A DNA stretch of 64,000 bases from Gari tellinella (lineage: Eukaryota; Mollusca; Bivalvia; Cardiida; Psammobiidae). The stretch lies in NCBI GenBank assembly GCA_922989275.2, contig OV277871.1, positions 5,580,001-5,644,000 of the forward strand, written 5' to 3'. Both the position numbers and the translations under genes were made by a program. Each line of letters starts with the position of its first letter. Position 1 is the first letter of the stretch. This document shows, piece by piece, positions 60,692 through 64,000 of the stretch. The notes below the pieces were generated by a model. That model worked only from the letters and a program-made list of their open reading frames with translations. It was not told the origin of the DNA and searched no databases.

Positions 60692-61054
60692 TACAGCGTT
60701 CCCTCCCTACAACAGCCCTCCGAACAACGATTTACCTCCCTACAACAACGCTTGTCGCAGTACCCTTAACAAGACAATTATGTCTACCGCTTTTATTGCT
60801 GCGATATAGTCTGCTTAAAAGTGTCATCTGCTGTATTTTTCAAGGTGACATAATGGACATTTTGACAGAAAATAAATTAATGACGAGTGACAAACAAGTT
60901 AAATCCAGAACAGACACCGCTTAACGCGGCATCTGATCTGGATTCAAGCTGTTCGCAACTGTAAGCCATTTTCCCTCCCTATAACGACTTCATTCGAACA
61001 ACGCACACCCTCTTTGTCTTCCATTGGATGTCTTTGTAGAGAGGGAGCACTGTA
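60692..61054 (+). repeat. M7 MITE (core alpha)
   Basis: Ends TACAGCGTTCCCTCCCTACA and TAGAGAGGGAGCACTGTA. Core 60887-60955 (GTGACAAACAAGTTAAATCC, ACCGCTTAACGCGG, GGATTCAAGCTGTTCGC). Confidence 0.75.
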
Positions 61055-61254
61055 TTGTTTTAAAGCTAGATTTAATTTAACATGACAGAACACGAAGCAA
61101 AACTGAGATTGTCAAGCGGGTTTGAACCTGTTTGATCAGAATCCAAACTGGATGTCGTGGTTTGCAGCGAAATATCTAATTACGGTGACTCAATTTGTCA
61201 AAAGACAATAATACTGAAGCCTTATACATATACACAATAAAAAAGCATTGCATG

Positions 61255-61405
61255 TATAGTGCTCCCTCCCTACACCATCCATCCGAGCAACGATTCCCGT
61301 CTAACAACAATGCTTGAAGCTGTTCGCAAAACAAGACGTTTATGTCTAACATTTTCATTGCTGCAATATCGTCTGCTTCAAATGTAACAGATCTACCAGT
61401 GAATA
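61255..61405 (+). repeat. M7 MITE, left half
   Basis: TATAGTGCTCCCTCCCTACA, CAACGATTCCCGTCTAACAA, GCTGCAATATCGTCTGCTTC. Stops where the LINE poly(A) begins. Confidence 0.55.
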
Positions 61406-61410
61406 GGAGA

Positions 61411-64000
61411 TGTTTTTTTTTTTATTATGTAATGTTTTATTTCTCAATATACATATACAGACAAATATAAGACACACAATGAAATATTACCATAATACAG
61501 CATATATTAGTTTCTTAACAAGTATATTGTATGTCTATTTATGTATAGCAAGGAATAATTTATGTAAAGTGAGAAAAGAAAAAGTTGCGGAAAAGAGTAG
61601 GGAAAAAAAAGTTTGAAGAAGAAGAATGTTTTACTCCATGTGTTTGCAAACTTTTATTACATGTTATAGGTTCAACTGTATTTTGTCCCACTTGCCGTTA
61701 TGCTGTTCAACTTTATTTTTTGCCGTTGCTATCGTTCGCTCTATGTTTTCAACCTGTTTCAGATATTTTATAAAATTAACAAATAAGGGAATTGTATTTT
61801 CATATTTATTTTTGTAAATGAAATATTTCGCATAAATCAGTATGGTATTTATCAAAGATGAGAAACTACTCCACTCCGTATATCCAAGTGATATTAAAAT
61901 ATAATTTAGATTTAAATTAACTTGTTTTTCGTTTAAATATATTTCTAAACTTGTCCACAGTGCTCTGGAATATTGACATTCCCAGAATAGGTGTTTGTTT
62001 GATTCTATGTGCATGGCACAAAAGTCACACAAGCTCGAATTTTCTAGTTTGCATTTATACAAAAATTGGTTATTGGGTATAATTCGCATTATGTATTTGT
62101 ATTGGAAAGCTCGCATTTTGGTATCGATTAAGGATTTGAAGGGTACTATGTGTACATCCTTCCAGTTGATATCTGTGTTTTCCTTTTCCCATTTAATATG
62201 AGGTTTTATTATGGTATTGTTATGTAATTCTTTCAGTTGTTTATTGTACAGTAATTTATTGGTACTATTAGATTGTTGGACTTGTTGCAAAAAGTCTTCT
62301 CGTATATTCTTATCAGCTATGTTGCCTGTTTTCATTTTTTGCTTCCATAGTTTTGGTATGCTTTCCAGTAAAATATAGTATTTAAGGAAGTCTGAGTTTT
62401 GAAGGAGGTACTTGGTTTTTACAAATTGAAATGTATAGAACGTTTTGAGTCTGTTGTCGAAAACGTGTTCAATGTATTTGATACCTTTTGAATACCATTC
62501 ATTATAAAATAGCGTTTTATTTTTGTTTTTTATAAATGAGTTGTTCCATAATATTTGTTTATTTATTTCTTCAGGCTTGCTTTCGAAATTTATGTTTGAC
62601 CATGCCTGTATTATGTCTTTTAGAAATATTGGCAGAGAATTGTATTGATTTTTTGTAGAGTCTTTGTTGTTTATATTGCATTCAAAAATTAATTGCCCTC
62701 CTATTTTGGCTAATTTATTGATATATATGTGTTTCCAATCGCCATCATTTTCATTATTTGTCAATCTCTTCACCCATCCTGCTTTAATTGCTTTTATGAA
62801 TATATTTAAATCAATCAATTTCAGTCCTCCATTTTCGTAATCTTGTATGATTGTTTTTCGGCTTATTTTGTCTGGTTTTCCATCCCATAGATAATCGTAG
62901 ATAGTTGAATTTATTACATTTATTAGTTCTGGTGTTGGACTTTCTAGAACTGTTAATGGATATATAAGTTTTGGGAGAGCAAATGTTTTTATTACTGTTA
63001 TTTTGCCTATAATTGACAAATTATGTTTCTTCCAATTTTTTAAGCAATTTGAAAATTCTTGTATTTTTGGTTTTAAATTCAATTCCTGATATTGGTTTCT
63101 GTTGTTTGAAAAAACAATTCCTAATGTATTAGATCTTTCTGATGTCCATGTAAATTCATCTTTTGTGTTATACATTTCAGCTGAGTTTTTTAATGAGCCA
63201 CATCTTAAAATGACAGATTTTTTATTATTCAATTTAAGCCCAGATATTTTGCTAAAATTATTTAGTTGCTTTTTTAAGGCTGCAAAAGTTTTAAAAGACC
63301 CATCCATCATAAAGGTTGCATCATCCGCAAAAGCTGTATATTTCATTTCTCTATTATACATATTTATGCCTTGTATATCATTATCTGCTTTAACAGACAT
63401 ATATAAAATTTCTATTGCTAATATAAACAAATACGGTGATAGTGGGCATCCCTGTCGTACTCCTCTTTGTATGTCAAAGAACTCGGACATATATCCATTA
63501 TTAACCACACAACTTTGTGCATCATGGTAGAACAGTCTTATCCAGTTGATAAAAGAAACACCAAAGTTAAAACGTGCAAGAGTTTTAAAGATAAAGTTAT
63601 GATCTATACTATCAAATGCCTTTTCAAAATCTGCAAAGAATATAAGCCCTGGTTTATCTTCATCATTTAAATACTCTATTACTTCAAAAATTGTTCGTAT
63701 GTTTTCACCAATATACCTTCCTTTTAAAAATCCTGTTTGATTATTGTTGATAACATTATGTAAAACCTTTTTCATTCTATTCGCTAGTGTTTTTGTTGCA
63801 ATTTTGTAATCATTGTTGAGTAAAGTAATTGGTCTCCAATTACCCAGTGATGTTAAATCTTTGTCCTTTTTTGGTAGAAGGGTAATAATACCTTGTTTTT
63901 GCATTGTTGTTAGATTATTGTTTTGATAAGAGTAGTTGATAGAATTTATATAATAAGTTTTTATTGTATTCCAAAATATTTTATAAAATTCAACAGTTAT
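61411..64000 (-). mobile_element. Tx1/L1-like LINE, 3' part (cut by window edge)
   Basis: ORF2 runs from the window edge to 61664, followed by a ~240-bp 3' region ending in an A run (plus-strand T run at 61411-61423). The 5' part and any ORF1 are outside the window. Confidence 0.88.
61664..64000 (-). CDS. LINE ORF2 reverse transcriptase, C-terminal part (partial)
   Basis: Open without stop from the edge; the frame continues upstream of the first ATG (63904) with YKIFWNTIKTYYINSINYSY, so the true start lies outside. Numbered from that ATG: GIITLLPKKDKDLTSLGNWR (residue 4) opens the RT; FADFEKAFDSIDHNF holds the first catalytic Asp (about 90); RGVRQGCPLSPYLFILAIE; AFADDATFMMDG holds the catalytic Asp pair (about 190). 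The C-terminal part has CKLENSSLCDFCAMHIESNK then HLFWEC, a zf-RVT-type zinc site. These blocks are typical of Tx1/L1-like LINEs of invertebrates. Primes cDNA on nicked target DNA. Intact over 745 codons, so a recent copy. Confidence 0.9.
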   Translation of the reverse strand: MTVEFYKIFWNTIKTYYINSINYSYQNNNLTTMQKQGIITLLPKKDKDLTSLGNWRPITLLNNDYKIATKTLANRMKKVLHNVINNNQTGFLKGRYIGENIRTIFEVIEYLNDEDKPGLIFFADFEKAFDSIDHNFIFKTLARFNFGVSFINWIRLFYHDAQSCVVNNGYMSEFFDIQRGVRQGCPLSPYLFILAIEILYMSVKADNDIQGINMYNREMKYTAFADDATFMMDGSFKTFAALKKQLNNFSKISGLKLNNKKSVILRCGSLKNSAEMYNTKDEFTWTSERSNTLGIVFSNNRNQYQELNLKPKIQEFSNCLKNWKKHNLSIIGKITVIKTFALPKLIYPLTVLESPTPELINVINSTIYDYLWDGKPDKISRKTIIQDYENGGLKLIDLNIFIKAIKAGWVKRLTNNENDGDWKHIYINKLAKIGGQLIFECNINNKDSTKNQYNSLPIFLKDIIQAWSNINFESKPEEINKQILWNNSFIKNKNKTLFYNEWYSKGIKYIEHVFDNRLKTFYTFQFVKTKYLLQNSDFLKYYILLESIPKLWKQKMKTGNIADKNIREDFLQQVQQSNSTNKLLYNKQLKELHNNTIIKPHIKWEKENTDINWKDVHIVPFKSLIDTKMRAFQYKYIMRIIPNNQFLYKCKLENSSLCDFCAMHIESNKHLFWECQYSRALWTSLEIYLNEKQVNLNLNYILISLGYTEWSSFSSLINTILIYAKYFIYKNKYENTIPLFVNFIKYLKQVENIERTIATAKNKVEQHNGKWDKIQLNL

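Overview
The window is eukaryotic nuclear DNA, AT-rich, with spliced genes (GT-AG introns) scattered in a very large amount of repeat sequence. The gene types, the dense short inverted-repeat elements and a long repeat at 28.2-29.5 kb resemble marine mollusc, probably bivalve, genomes. That assignment is inference. There are no operons, and CRISPR arrays or bacterial features are not expected.

Host genes. (1) At 2-598 (+) is the last exon of a membrane acyltransferase-3 / NRF-6-like protein. (2) Two tandem, same-strand paralogues of a monocarboxylate-transporter-like (SLC16, MFS) protein: gene A at 16695-28009 and gene B at 35284-56249. Each is rebuilt here from five exons, all joined in phase 1, giving 462 and 458 residues. 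Exons 2, 4 and 5 have the same length in both. The introns hold nearly all the transposons; gene B intron 1 carries two dead retroelements and intron 2 a complete LTR retrotransposon.

Retroelements. A complete Ty3/Gypsy element (44350-52236, minus strand) has two 363-bp LTRs that look identical, gag, pol, a primer-site-like sequence, a polypurine tract and a clear -1 frameshift signal. A frameshifted Penelope-like reverse transcriptase lies at 39330-41180, a decayed LINE at 41180-42700, a LINE 3' fragment at 54770-55350, and a Tx1/L1-like LINE open to the window edge at 61411-64000 (all minus strand).

Short inverted-repeat elements (MITEs) fill the rest. Family names used below: M1 = TA flank, ends CAGTGGAGAA, about 250 bp; M2 = ends TTAA-CCCTTTCAC, about 230 bp; M3 = ends TTAA-CCCTTTCCC, about 250 bp; M4 = ends TTAA-CYCTTT, about 250 bp; M5 = ends GGGCCCGTTTCAT, about 240 bp; M6 = ends CAGGGCTGCCAT, about 250 bp; M7 = TA flank, ends CAGCGCTCCCTC, about 360 bp; M8 = a ~375-bp unit without clear matching ends. 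Most carry a nearly perfect central palindrome of about 65 bp. Core alpha (arm AAACAGTTTGGANCC-TGATCAGACGCC) occurs in M1, M2, M7 and, diverged, M4. Core beta (arm AGCAGGCTGAAAGTAAAGCA-GAATGCG) occurs in M3 and M6. The same core sits inside elements whose ends and target duplications point to different transposase types; this is the most unusual pattern in the window.

Other structure includes a 116-bp minisatellite interrupted by a 1,078-bp element with TA duplication (57.4-59.2 kb), a ~300-bp array inside an M5 element (8.6-9.8 kb), two large foldback elements (18.5-19.3 and 26.3-27.2 kb) and a pyrimidine-rich tract (10.6-11.5 kb). All positions and similarities were read by eye, without alignment or database search.
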